Source: Desulfobulbaceae bacterium (GTDB taxonomy: Bacteria; Desulfobacterota; Desulfobulbia; Desulfobulbales; Desulfobulbaceae). From it: a stretch of DNA of 41,291 nucleotides. Both the position numbers and the translations under genes were made by a program. The stretch lies in contig WFUT01000011.1 in NCBI GenBank assembly GCA_015484845.1, positions 1 through 41,291 on the forward strand, given 5' to 3'. Numbering within the stretch: position 1 is the first letter of the stretch; every line of letters starts with the position of its first letter. The notes beneath the pieces were generated by a model that saw nothing but the letters and a program-made list of their open reading frames with translations, made no database searches and had not been told where the DNA came from. Of the stretch, positions 1 through 8,310 are shown one piece after another.

Positions 1-1114
1 GGAAACGGCCCAGGGGTGTGGCCAGGTAGGCCTTGCCGGAGCGCATGAGAAAGCCGTAACGCTGGAACCCCGCAATACCCCGGTCAACCCCCAGGCAGCC
101 CACGGCCCGGGCAGCATCGAGGCCGTCCATTGCCGGCCGCCGGCCCACGGTGATCCTGCCTTCGGCAAACAGGAGACGCAGCTCGTCCAGGGTGGCCTTG
201 TTGTGCCAGAGGGGCATCCATACCTCGGCCCGGGCTGGTCTTTCATCGCCGGGCGCGGCGCTGCCGCTGCCGCTGCCCGTGGTCCTGACCGTAAAGGGAA
301 AGCTGAGGGCCGACCCGGCGCTGCTCTCCAGGCGGCGGGTGACAGCGCCTGCAAAGAGAAGACTGCCCTCGAGCATGAGGATGAAGTCCCAGGGATTGAC
401 CATGAAACCGGCATCGAAACCGGTGGTGGCATTGGGGCCGCCGGCCCGGCCCGGCGCAAACTGGCCGACCGGCTTCTTCAAGAGCCCGGGCGTGGGCCCG
501 CCGTCCAGGGCGCCCCGCAGCCAGGAGCCGGAGAAGGCCGCGGGCCGGCCATCGACCGGCGAGATAACGTCCACGATCCTCTGCATGAAGTTGTTGGTAA
601 AATCAAATCGGCCGTCATTACCGCCCGTGCCGAGCAGGGGAGGATAATTTGCCCTGTCCCCGCCAAGCAGCACCGCTGCGTCAAGCCACTCCAGCGCCCT
701 GTCCGGCAGCCGTGCCCGCAACCGCGCCAGCAGATGTTCTTTTTCCTCCTTTTTCGGGCTCTCTTCAAGACCTGCAACCTGCTGTCGGCAGAGACCGATG
801 ACTTGCCGGTAAATGGCAAATCTCTCGCTTTCGGCCTTCTCCAGCTTCTGCAGGGCAGCCTGGTTGTCGCGGGGATAGAAACCGCTGCCGCCATTCCACG
901 GCGCGACAATGGGGGTGGGGCTGTACTGGCCAAGGAAAAAATCTTCCAGGTCCTCACGGGTCAGGACCGTGGTCAGGATAAACTGTTCATTGCGCCAGCA
1001 GCCGGTGGCCGCATGGTCCTTCTGCTCCGCAACCAACCGCTGGACGCCCAGGGCCTTCAGGTAGCGGGCCAGCGGCATGGGCGCGCAGCCGCGCAGGACA
1101 TGTTCATTCATCAT
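1..1114 (-). CDS. csx17: Csx17, type I-G (I-U) CRISPR effector large subunit, 5' part only
   Basis: The reading frame stays open from the start at 1114 to the window edge, giving about 371 N-terminal residues; the C-terminal half lies outside. The start of the protein carries a GCAPMPLARYLKALGV block and, some 60 residues on, PTPIVAPWNGGSGF, both of which I recognise as hallmarks of the Csx17 family, the Cas8-like subunit of the type I-G Cascade complex. Two ATG codons lie in tandem (1114 and 1111) behind an AGGAGG site, so the exact start is uncertain by one codon. It overlaps the end of cas3 by 11 bases, which implies translational coupling in one operon. In the Geobacter-type locus csb1 (cas7), csb2 (cas5/6), cas4-cas1 and cas2 would follow, so they are expected just left of this window. 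That expectation is inference from family knowledge. Confidence 0.9.
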   Translation of the reverse strand, partial: MMNEHVLRGCAPMPLARYLKALGVQRLVAEQKDHAATGCWRNEQFILTTVLTREDLEDFFLGQYSPTPIVAPWNGGSGFYPRDNQAALQKLEKAESERFAIYRQVIGLCRQQVAGLEESPKKEEKEHLLARLRARLPDRALEWLDAAVLLGGDRANYPPLLGTGGNDGRFDFTNNFMQRIVDVISPVDGRPAAFSGSWLRGALDGGPTPGLLKKPVGQFAPGRAGGPNATTGFDAGFMVNPWDFILMLEGSLLFAGAVTRRLESSAGSALSFPFTVRTTGSGSGSAAPGDERPARAEVWMPLWHNKATLDELRLLFAEGRITVGRRPAMDGLDAARAVGCLGVDRGIAGFQRYGFLMRSGKAYLATPLGRF

Positions 1115-3506
1115 GGTCTTCCTCCTGTTCCGCTCCAGAGGCCCGCCAGTCGGCAAGGCGGACCAGGGTTTCCAGCCAGGCCAGCCTGAACGGACCGTAT
1201 TGCTCGAGAAGGCGCTGCGTACGCTCGGCCCAGGATGGCCCCATGCCACCCCTGCCCAGCTCCATGATATCCAGCCGCAGCCGGGTGGGAGGCGACACCG
1301 TGTTATCCGGCAGGCGGACCTGCGGCAGCTCGTCTCCTTCCCATATTCCCCTGGCGAACCGGGGGCCGGAACCGGCCGGTGGAGGCTGTTCATCGGGCAT
1401 GGCCCGCAGGGACATCCGCACCTTGCCGTGGTGGGCGGCAATGAGAAAGGCGACAAGATCCTCCGGCAGGCCGGGCCGGGCATGTTCCAGCCAGGCCAGC
1501 ATGGAGGCCAGCTCGTGCCGGAAATAACGGCGCCGGTGGCGGCCACGGGCCGTGGGCGCCCTGGCCAGGAGCGGCCGCCCCTCTGCCTCCTTGGGGCTGC
1601 AGTCGTACATGGTGGCCTGGAACACGGGATGCGCCTTGCCCACGTCGTGCCGGGCCGCCGCGGCGAGCAGGGCCTCCTGCTCCTCCCCCTGCAGGCCAAG
1701 GCGACGGCAGAGACGCCGGGCCCGGGCAAGGGTGTTGTCCAGGTGCTCTGCCAAAGTAACGGCATTGGCGACCCGGCTGCGCCAGTCAGCGCCATAGGCC
1801 TCGGCCATGGTATCCCGGCTTGCCGTCTCCACCAGGTCAACGCGGCCGCGGCTCTCCGGCTGCAGGCCGTACCGGCTCGAATAACCGCCGGCGCTGTCCT
1901 CCAGCAGCAGGACCAGGCCCGGCCGGGGACGGTCCCGAAACGGCTTCCACTCCCCGTCCAGGCTGTCCCGGTAACAGGCGTGCTTCTGCCCGCGGCGCAA
2001 CCGCTTGAGCAGGGCCTCGGCCTGGGTGAGCGAGGCCCGGCAGAGTTCATTTTTCCGGGGCCGGATATCCGACGATGGGGGACCGTCCAGTTTGCGCCAG
2101 AAAAAGAAAACATCCATGGCGTCCGCATCCCGGATATAGGGCGCCACATCCACGTCAAAACCGGAAAGATCCGGATCCGTGTTAAAGAGTTCGAGAAAAT
2201 CCCGCCTGCGTAGCACGGGCCAGGTGCGGGCCGGTTCGTCGACGCCGGGCAATTCGGCAGGGCTCACGCCCACGCATTGCGAGAGTTTCTCCCGGGCAGC
2301 GGCAAGGGAGCTGCCATCGTAGGGCGATTCCAGGTCCTGGCCCTCTTCAAGGTCGATCCAGAAGACATCGGCGCCATCCGCGGCCTCGCCGTAGCGGTTG
2401 CAGCGGCCAAAACGCTGCACCAGCGAGGACCAGGGCGCAAGCTCGGTGAACAGGACCCGGCTGCTCATGTCCACCCCGGCCTCCACGGCCTGGGTGGCGA
2501 CGATGACCCGGCCCGGTCCGCCAGCGGCCACGGGTGCGCAGAGCCTGGCGTTGAGTACGCTCCGGTCGCCGGGCCTGAAACGGGAATGGACCACAAAGGT
2601 TTCTGCGGCCGGCCCGGTGCGGTCAAGGGCGGCAAGCAGGGCCTGGGCCCTTTCCACGCTGTTGAGGATCACCAGGGAGGTGGTGCCGGGAACATGGCGG
2701 GCCAGGACCTCTTCTGCCAGGGAATCGGCATACTGCCGGGCCTTCTTTTTCCGGTTAGCCGCGTTCAGCATGGTTTCGGCCCGGGCAAGCCGCTTGGGGG
2801 CGGAGCGCCGGCGCGCGACCACCGGGCTGGCCAGCTCGGTCCTGCCCAGGCCGAGGCGGCGCAACGCTGCGGCCCGTTCCCCGAAGTCGACAGTGGCCAG
2901 CCAGTCCGGGTTCAGGGTCGCGGACGTCCAGAGGCTGCGGCTCTGCCGGGCAAGGCCAAGGCTGCACCGGAAGGCCTCGAGCTGGGCCGTGGTGGCCAGG
3001 CCGGAGCCCATGAGCTGGACCTCGTCGAAAACCCAGAAGGCGTCGTTGTGCACCAGGGCAAAGTGCATGGGCCACTGGTAGCGGCTCATGCCATAGCCGC
3101 GCATCAGGGCGCGGGAGAGGAGCATGTCCTGGGTGCCGATGATGATCGTGGGCTGTTCAGGATTTTCCACCCACTCCTGGTGGACTTCCCCGCCCATGAG
3201 GAGAAAACTGCGGGGCATCGCAACCCCGGCATCCCGGAACAGGGGAGCGGCCCGCTCAAGCCAGGCATGGATACTGCCGGCAGTCTGCTCGGCCAGGACC
3301 CGCATGGGCAGGCAGTAGAGCAGGCGAAGCGGTGTTTCGGGATCGCCTGTAAGGCGTTTATAAAGCCAGGCCGTCACGATGGCCGCGGTCTTGCCCAGGC
3401 CGGTGGGGATATCCACCAGGCCCGGCCAGGGCGCGGTGCCAAGTTCTGCCTGGTAGGGAAAAGGATCGTGACCGGTAATGTCTTGAAAAAAATCGGTATA
3501 TTCCAT
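1104..3506 (-). CDS. cas3: Cas3 helicase-nuclease, type I-G, with C-terminal HD domain
   Basis: This protein of about 800 residues is the ssDNA translocase and nuclease recruited by Cascade to degrade targeted DNA. Walker A is TGLGKT at residues 35-40 and the DEAD-box equivalent is DEVQ at 161-164. Helicase motif III (SATL), the ATQAVEAGVD block and QRFGRCNRYGE (motif VI region) follow. The HD nuclease is at the C-terminus (ARHDVGKAHP, H620-D621, then AAHHGK), the reverse of the usual HD-helicase order and characteristic of type I-G. I place the start at the ATG at 3506, which has AGAGGA five bases upstream; the frame can be extended to a GTG at 3545, but without a comparable ribosome site. 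It follows the WYL regulator on the same strand after 129 bases and overlaps csx17 at its end. Confidence 0.95.
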   Translation of the reverse strand: MEYTDFFQDITGHDPFPYQAELGTAPWPGLVDIPTGLGKTAAIVTAWLYKRLTGDPETPLRLLYCLPMRVLAEQTAGSIHAWLERAAPLFRDAGVAMPRSFLLMGGEVHQEWVENPEQPTIIIGTQDMLLSRALMRGYGMSRYQWPMHFALVHNDAFWVFDEVQLMGSGLATTAQLEAFRCSLGLARQSRSLWTSATLNPDWLATVDFGERAAALRRLGLGRTELASPVVARRRSAPKRLARAETMLNAANRKKKARQYADSLAEEVLARHVPGTTSLVILNSVERAQALLAALDRTGPAAETFVVHSRFRPGDRSVLNARLCAPVAAGGPGRVIVATQAVEAGVDMSSRVLFTELAPWSSLVQRFGRCNRYGEAADGADVFWIDLEEGQDLESPYDGSSLAAAREKLSQCVGVSPAELPGVDEPARTWPVLRRRDFLELFNTDPDLSGFDVDVAPYIRDADAMDVFFFWRKLDGPPSSDIRPRKNELCRASLTQAEALLKRLRRGQKHACYRDSLDGEWKPFRDRPRPGLVLLLEDSAGGYSSRYGLQPESRGRVDLVETASRDTMAEAYGADWRSRVANAVTLAEHLDNTLARARRLCRRLGLQGEEQEALLAAAARHDVGKAHPVFQATMYDCSPKEAEGRPLLARAPTARGRHRRRYFRHELASMLAWLEHARPGLPEDLVAFLIAAHHGKVRMSLRAMPDEQPPPAGSGPRFARGIWEGDELPQVRLPDNTVSPPTRLRLDIMELGRGGMGPSWAERTQRLLEQYGPFRLAWLETLVRLADWRASGAEQEEDHDE

Positions 3507-3611
3507 GGCAATCCTCTGTAATGTCGGCGAATTTCCCACGGGCACGGCCAGCGGTCGTACCGGAGCGCAGGGGGTATTACCCCGGCTTCTGTCTCATCGA
3601 TACCATACCCC

Positions 3612-3632
3612 GTGGGTCAAAAACTGACCCAC
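3612..3632. promoter_or_regulatory. Perfect palindrome, candidate operator of the cas operon
   Basis: GTGGGTCA and TGACCCAC are perfect 8-base inverted arms separated by five bases. The site lies four bases beyond the stop codon of the WYL regulator and about 106 bases upstream of the cas3 ATG. On the minus strand one arm contains TTGACC, a fair -35 element, although the -10 that should follow is poor. No T-run follows on the minus strand, so it is not a convincing terminator. Binding by the adjacent WYL protein is inference. Confidence 0.55.
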
Positions 3633-3635
3633 TGC

Positions 3636-4610
3636 CTATTTTTTCTGATATTTTTTCAGGGCCGCGGTGAGGCGGGCCACTATTTCGCGGCGCAGGGAAT
3701 CCGGGGCAAGGACCTCCACGTCCGGGCCATAGCGGAGGATATCGAGCACAAGCTCGCGGCTGTCGGAAAAAGGAAGGGCCAGTTCGTAGGAGCCATCATC
3801 GTTGAACGTGCCCTGCTGGTCAGGGTGCCACCGTTCCTCGGCGATCCAGCGGGCACGTTCCGGGGTAAAGCGGAGGATGGCGGTCTGGTTCGGCGGGCCG
3901 GCAAAGATGCCAAAAGAGGGAGAGTAGTAGGCGTCGAGCTGCTGGTCGGGGATGTCAAGGGCGGGTTCGTCGAGCTGCCGGATGGAGCGGATACGGTCCA
4001 GGGCCAGGGTGCGCAGGTCGTGCCGCTGGTGGCACCAGCTATCGAGATACCAGTTTTCCCGGTAATAGACCAGCCGCTGCGGCGAGACGATACGCTGGCT
4101 CACCTGGTCCTTCTCCCGGCCGTGGTAGCGCAGGGAAAGGCGGCGGCGCTGCAGGGTCGCCGTGACCGCGGCGCGGAAATGGTCGGAGCGGCAGGAGCGG
4201 ACCCCGACGCCGATGATGCGGAAACGGCGGCCCAGCTCATCGGCGGCCACGCCGTTGGCCCTGAGAAGCGATTCGATCCGCTGCCTGAAACTGGAAAACT
4301 CGGCATGCAGAAGTGCCGGCTGCAGGTTGGAGAGCAGCTCGTGGATGGTGAGCAGGGCCTGCAACTCGGAGACCGAGAACCAGAGGCCGGGGAGTTCGTA
4401 GGGGCCGCAATCCTCCTGTTCCAGGATGTAGCCATTCTGTTTCGGATCGTAGCGGATGGGGGCGCCCAGTTCGTGGCGCAGCTTGGCGATGAGCCGCTTG
4501 ACCGTGCTTTCGGAGCACTCGAGGGAGCGGGCGAGTTCGGCAAGCGAGACCGGGTAGCGGCGGGCCTGAAAGATCGTCCGCAGTTCGTAGATGCGATCGA
4601 ACTTGTTCAT
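3636..4610 (-). CDS. WYL-domain transcriptional regulator (HTH-WYL-WCX)
   Basis: This 324-residue protein has an N-terminal winged helix (about residues 1-60, with SLAELARSLECSESTVKRLIAKLR as the recognition region), a central WYL ligand-sensing domain with VYYRENWYLDSWCH around residues 180-195, and a C-terminal WCX-like segment ending near ALKKYQKK. WYL regulators of this type bind palindromic operators and commonly repress defence loci, including CRISPR-Cas; here it sits directly upstream of cas3 on the same strand. The start is the ATG at 4610; longer in-frame extensions run through the divergent promoter region of the chemoreceptor gene and do not look coding. The family assignment is solid, while control of the cas genes is inferred from position and from the palindrome at 3612-3632. 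Confidence 0.9.
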   Translation of the reverse strand: MNKFDRIYELRTIFQARRYPVSLAELARSLECSESTVKRLIAKLRHELGAPIRYDPKQNGYILEQEDCGPYELPGLWFSVSELQALLTIHELLSNLQPALLHAEFSSFRQRIESLLRANGVAADELGRRFRIIGVGVRSCRSDHFRAAVTATLQRRRLSLRYHGREKDQVSQRIVSPQRLVYYRENWYLDSWCHQRHDLRTLALDRIRSIRQLDEPALDIPDQQLDAYYSPSFGIFAGPPNQTAILRFTPERARWIAEERWHPDQQGTFNDDGSYELALPFSDSRELVLDILRYGPDVEVLAPDSLRREIVARLTAALKKYQKK

Positions 4611-4765
4611 AATAATACCATTGTACCAGTTACCGGGCATGGTCACAACAACCTCCATGCCAGGGCCCTGCCTTCTCCCGCTCCCCTCTACCACGGCGTG
4701 ACCCTGGTGTCGAATTCCTCCCGGCACCTGGCAGACAAAATCCATTTCCTGCCCCTGCTTTTTCT

Positions 4766-4794
4766 TTGACCTGAAAAATCTCCTGTGAGACAAT
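4766..4794 (+). promoter_or_regulatory. Sigma70-type promoter of the chemoreceptor gene
   Basis: TTGACC at 4766-4771 and GACAAT at 4789-4794 are separated by 17 bases and lie 66 bases before the chemoreceptor start. The surrounding 250-base divergent gap also contains an imperfectly placed inverted pair, GGCATGG at 4636-4642 and CCATGCC at 4655-4661, just upstream of the WYL gene. I have no functional evidence for that pair. Confidence 0.5.
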
Positions 4795-4860
4795 GAACCA
4801 GCATTCAAGAATAACCCTACAAAATCAGTGGAATCTTTTCTGCCACAAGGAGTTTCGGCA

Positions 4861-6495
4861 ATGACCGTTAAACAGAAAATCTCCTCGCTCTCCGCTGCCC
4901 TCATCCTGCTCCTGGCGGTTCTCGGCTTCCTGCAGTTCCGCTCCGTGGCCGCCGTTGACCATGTCTGGCACCACTTTCAGAACAATGCCCAGCGGAAACA
5001 GGAACTGCTGACAGAGATCAAGTCCCAGTTCGGCTATGGCGGCTTCATCCACAATTTCAAGAACCATGTCCTGCGCGGCACACAGAAGTACGTGGAGCGG
5101 TTCCGGGAAAACGAGAAACTGATGAAAAAGGCCATAGCCGATTACAGGAAACTGCCCATGACATCCGCCGAGCAGCAGGCCCTGGCCAGAATCGAGGAGG
5201 TGGCCGACAGGTACAGCCGCGCCATCGGGACATCGGTCAGGATGCACGCCGGCGGCAGTACCCCGGCCGAGATCGACAAGGTGGTCAAGATCGACGACTC
5301 GCCCGCCTTTGCCGGCTTCAAGGCCCTGACCAACGAGGTCAGGACCATCCGCAAGGCCTGTTCCGCGGGCATCCGGGGCGCGGTCAGCAGGATGCACACC
5401 CTGCTGCTGGTGACCGGCCTGGCCCTCGCCCTGTTCTTCACCTTCTTTTTCACCATCCTCTTCCAGGTCGGCAGGAGGCTGCAGGCCGTGCACGCCATGG
5501 CCGAAAAGGTGGGCTCCGGTGACCTGACAGCGGCCGCCCGGATCAAAGGCAGGGACGAGATCGCCCTCATTGCCTCCAGCATGGAAAAGATGACAACAGC
5601 TATTCGGGAGATGGTGACCAGGCTGGTCAAAAATGCCGAGAACCTGCAGGACTCCTCGGCCCAGCTCAGCCGGACGGCGGAGGACACCGACTCCCGGGTG
5701 TCCGAGGTCGCGGAACGGTCCAACACCGTGGCCGTTGCCGCGGAAGAGATGAGCGCCAACATGAACAACGTGGCCACCACCGTGGACCAGGCCTCGGACA
5801 GCGTGATCAACATTGCCCGCTCCATGGAGGAGATCACGAACAATATCCAGGGGATCAGCAAGAACGGCTCCGAGGCCAAACAGATCACGGAAAGGGCCGT
5901 GGAACAGGCCCTGGAGGCCTCGGATAAGGTCAACAACCTGGGCGATGCGGCGGAGAAGATCGGCAAGGTCACCGAGACCATCATCGAGATATCCGAACAG
6001 ACCAACCTGCTGGCCCTCAACGCGACCATCGAGGCGGCCAGGGCCGGCGAGGCGGGCAAGGGCTTTGCCGTGGTGGCCAACGAGATCAAGGAGCTGGCCT
6101 CCCAGACCAGCAACGCCTCCATTGACATCAAGGACTCGGTGAGCCGGATCCAGGAGTCCACCGACGAGACCGTGCGCCAGATCACCGACATCACCGACAT
6201 CATCAGCCGCACCAGCGAGATCGTCTACCGGATCACCGCGGCAGTGGAGGAGCAGCACGGCACCACCAGGGAGATAGCCCGCAGTGTCAACGAGACCCAG
6301 GAGGGGATCGTGGAGATGGGCGAAAACATCGGCCAGAGTTCTGCCGTTGCCAACGAGGTGGCCTCGGACATCGCCAGGGTGAACCGGTCTGCCTCCGACC
6401 TGTCAGACAATTCGCGCCAGGTGCGGGACAACGCGGCCCAGTTGCGCGGCCTGGCCGATGAACTCCGGCAGCTCGTCAGCGGCTTCACCATCTGA
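4861..6495 (+). CDS. Methyl-accepting chemotaxis protein
   Basis: A 544-residue transducer with a standard architecture: a first membrane segment at about residues 11-30, a periplasmic sensor of roughly 150 residues containing GYGGFIHNFKNHVLRG, a second membrane segment near residues 182-203 (LLLVTGLALALFFTFFF), a HAMP linker, and a long helical signalling domain. The kinase-contact hairpin is clear (SEQTNLLALNATIEAARAGE). The start at 4861 is chosen over an in-frame ATG at 4828 because AAGGAG lies eight bases upstream. The C-terminus ends LVSGFTI with no CheR/CheB-tethering pentapeptide. No che genes are nearby, so its ligand and array partners cannot be deduced. Confidence 0.93.
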   Translation: MTVKQKISSLSAALILLLAVLGFLQFRSVAAVDHVWHHFQNNAQRKQELLTEIKSQFGYGGFIHNFKNHVLRGTQKYVERFRENEKLMKKAIADYRKLPMTSAEQQALARIEEVADRYSRAIGTSVRMHAGGSTPAEIDKVVKIDDSPAFAGFKALTNEVRTIRKACSAGIRGAVSRMHTLLLVTGLALALFFTFFFTILFQVGRRLQAVHAMAEKVGSGDLTAAARIKGRDEIALIASSMEKMTTAIREMVTRLVKNAENLQDSSAQLSRTAEDTDSRVSEVAERSNTVAVAAEEMSANMNNVATTVDQASDSVINIARSMEEITNNIQGISKNGSEAKQITERAVEQALEASDKVNNLGDAAEKIGKVTETIIEISEQTNLLALNATIEAARAGEAGKGFAVVANEIKELASQTSNASIDIKDSVSRIQESTDETVRQITDITDIISRTSEIVYRITAAVEEQHGTTREIARSVNETQEGIVEMGENIGQSSAVANEVASDIARVNRSASDLSDNSRQVRDNAAQLRGLADELRQLVSGFTI

Positions 6496-6581
6496 GCGCC
6501 TGTGGGCGCCGTTGACGAGCGGGACATTGACCAACAGGCGCAACTCGGCTATGATACGCGAAATTTTTTTCTGCACCAGCC

Positions 6582-7529
6582 ATGACGCCACGACAAACCG
6601 CGCCTGTGTTCCCGCTCCTGCTCTTCCTTCTCCTCGGAGGGCTGCCTGTCGCGGGCTGCAGGCCGCCGGAACAGCAAAAGGAGAGCAGCATGCCTGCCAC
6701 AGCCATCATGGACCGACCGGAGATCCTGCAGGTCCTCTTTCATCCGCGGACCACCGCACGTACCCCCATGCCGCCGGAGAGCACGGACATCGACGTTGAC
6801 GTGGACAACGGTGTCCGCATCGGCTGCCGCCTGCATGGCCAGGACCACGACGCCCCTGTCATCCTCTTTTTCCACGGCAACGGCGAGGTGGTCGCTGACT
6901 ACGACGATGTCGGCCCAAGCTATCGCCAGGCAGGTCTCAACTTCCTGGTAACCGACTACCGCGGCTATGGCTGGAGCAGTGGCACACCGACCTCCTCCAC
7001 CCTGCTCTCCGATGCGCACGTCCTGTACCGGGAATTAAGAAAATGGCTGACCGACAACGGGTTCCGGGGTGATCTCTTCCTGATGGGCCGCTCCCTGGGC
7101 AGCGCCTGCGCCATCGAGCTTGCCGCGGCCCACGACGACGAGATCAGCGGCCTGATCATCGAATCGGGCTTTGCCGAGACCCTGCCCCTGGCCAGGACCC
7201 TGGGCGTCGACCTGGCCGCCATGGGGGTGAAGGAGGAAGACACCTTCAACAACACGGCCAAGATCGGTACGGTCACCAGTCCGACCTTTATCCTGCACGG
7301 CCAGCAGGACCACCTGATTCCCATCTGGCAGGCCGAGAAGCTCATGGCCGCCTCCCCGGCCCGGACCAGGGAACTGCAGATCATCCCCGGCGCCGACCAC
7401 AACACGATGATGGCGGTGGGTGGCAGCCACTACTTCCAGGCCATCCGCCGGTTCATCGACAAGGCCACCGGCAGGACCGAGGACTGGCGCGAGCGGAGAC
7501 GGCGGATGCAGCGGGAACGGAACAGGTGA
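6582..7529 (+). CDS. Alpha/beta hydrolase, probable lipoprotein
   Basis: A serine hydrolase of the alpha/beta fold (BAAT/dienelactone-hydrolase-like). The oxyanion-region motif FFHGNGE, the nucleophile elbow GRSLGS (S171), the acid in GQQDHLIP (D243) and the histidine in GADHNT (H273) form a complete catalytic triad. From the ATG at 6582 the N-terminus is a signal peptide with a lipobox VAGC (C26), predicting a lipidated envelope protein. That start has no ribosome site, whereas an internal in-frame ATG at 6690 has AAGGAG six bases upstream and would give a cytosolic form of about 279 residues. It lies 86 bases after the chemoreceptor and one base before the dCMP deaminase. The substrate is unknown. 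Confidence 0.85.
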   Translation: MTPRQTAPVFPLLLFLLLGGLPVAGCRPPEQQKESSMPATAIMDRPEILQVLFHPRTTARTPMPPESTDIDVDVDNGVRIGCRLHGQDHDAPVILFFHGNGEVVADYDDVGPSYRQAGLNFLVTDYRGYGWSSGTPTSSTLLSDAHVLYRELRKWLTDNGFRGDLFLMGRSLGSACAIELAAAHDDEISGLIIESGFAETLPLARTLGVDLAAMGVKEEDTFNNTAKIGTVTSPTFILHGQQDHLIPIWQAEKLMAASPARTRELQIIPGADHNTMMAVGGSHYFQAIRRFIDKATGRTEDWRERRRRMQRERNR

Positions 7530-7530
7530 T

Positions 7531-8067
7531 ATGACCGGCAAGAGAACAGACTACCTCTCTTGGGACGAATACTTCATGGCCGTGGCCCTGCTCTCGGGCC
7601 TGCGCTCCAAGGATCCCAACACCCAGGTGGGCGCCTGCGTGGCCAACTCGCAGAACAAGATCGTGGGCGTGGGCTACAACGGCTTTCCCTGGGGCTGTTC
7701 CGACGACGAACTGCCCTGGGCCCGCGAGGGCGACTACCTGGACACCAAGTATCCCTACGTCTGTCACGCCGAGCTCAACGCGGTGCTCAACTCCATCTCC
7801 TGTGACCTGCGGGACTGCCGGATCTACGTGGCCCTTTTTCCGTGCAACGAGTGTACCAAGGTCATCATCCAGGCCGGTATCCGCGAGATCGTCTATCTCT
7901 CGGATAAATACAGGGACACCGACTCGGTGCGGGCGGCCAAGATCATGCTCGACAAGTCCGAGACCTCGTACCGGCGGTTCACCCCGGAGCGCGACTCCAT
8001 CCTGCTCAGCTTTTCCGGTCCGGAACGGCAAACCGGGACAGGGATCATGACCGACCAGTGCAAATGA
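7531..8067 (+). CDS. comEB: dCMP/cytidine deaminase family protein (ComEB-like)
   Basis: A 178-residue zinc-dependent deaminase predicted to convert dCMP to dUMP for thymidylate synthesis. The zinc site is complete: CHAE with H79 and the proton-shuttling E81, and PCNEC with C105 and C108. The [26 protein letters not shown] opening and GYNGFPWG are typical of the dCMP deaminase branch. The gene begins one base after the hydrolase stop and ends in an ATGA overlap with the S4-domain gene. Its last six residues (MTDQCK) come from the first copy of a 17-base tandem duplication whose second copy encodes the start of the next protein. Confidence 0.92.
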   Translation: MTGKRTDYLSWDEYFMAVALLSGLRSKDPNTQVGACVANSQNKIVGVGYNGFPWGCSDDELPWAREGDYLDTKYPYVCHAELNAVLNSISCDLRDCRIYVALFPCNECTKVIIQAGIREIVYLSDKYRDTDSVRAAKIMLDKSETSYRRFTPERDSILLSFSGPERQTGTGIMTDQCK

Positions 8068-8080
8068 CCGACCAGTGCAG
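8047..8080 (+). repeat. 17-base tandem duplication across a gene junction
   Basis: ATGACCGACCAGTGCAA at 8047-8063 is followed immediately by ATGACCGACCAGTGCAG at 8064-8080, 16 of 17 bases identical. Because 17 is not a multiple of three, both copies read as Met-Thr-Asp-Gln-Cys but in different frames: the first closes the deaminase and the second opens the S4 gene. Confidence 0.95.
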
Positions 8081-8291
8081 GACCCTGGCCATCAGGGGCG
8101 ACCATATCGAGCTCTACAAGGTCCTGAAGCTCGAGAACATGGCGGCAAGCGGCGGCGAGGCCAAGCACATGATCGCGGCGGGCATGGTACTGGTCAACGG
8201 CAGGGTGGAGACGAGAAAACGGCGCAAGACCGTGGCGGGCGACGTGGTGGAGATGGGAGGCGAGCGGGTCCGCATCACCGCGAGCCGGTGA
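8064..8291 (+). CDS. Small S4 RNA-binding domain protein (YbcJ-like)
   Basis: A 75-residue protein consisting of a single S4 fold: [46 protein letters not shown] matches the YbcJ/RlbA type of free-standing S4 proteins, which bind structured RNA, often ribosomal. Its ATG overlaps the deaminase stop (ATGA), so it is probably translated by coupling; no separate ribosome site is seen, and an upstream in-frame start at 8058 is less likely. It is convergent with purC, 19 bases away. The exact RNA target is unknown. Confidence 0.88.
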   Translation: MTDQCRTLAIRGDHIELYKVLKLENMAASGGEAKHMIAAGMVLVNGRVETRKRRKTVAGDVVEMGGERVRITASR

Positions 8292-8310
8292 TGCGGACCA
8301 TGCGAATCGG

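Noticed and set aside
3507-3545. N-terminal extension of Cas3 to a GTG
   Set aside because: The ATG at 3506 has AGAGGA at good spacing, and the extra 13 residues show no Cas3 similarity that I recognise.
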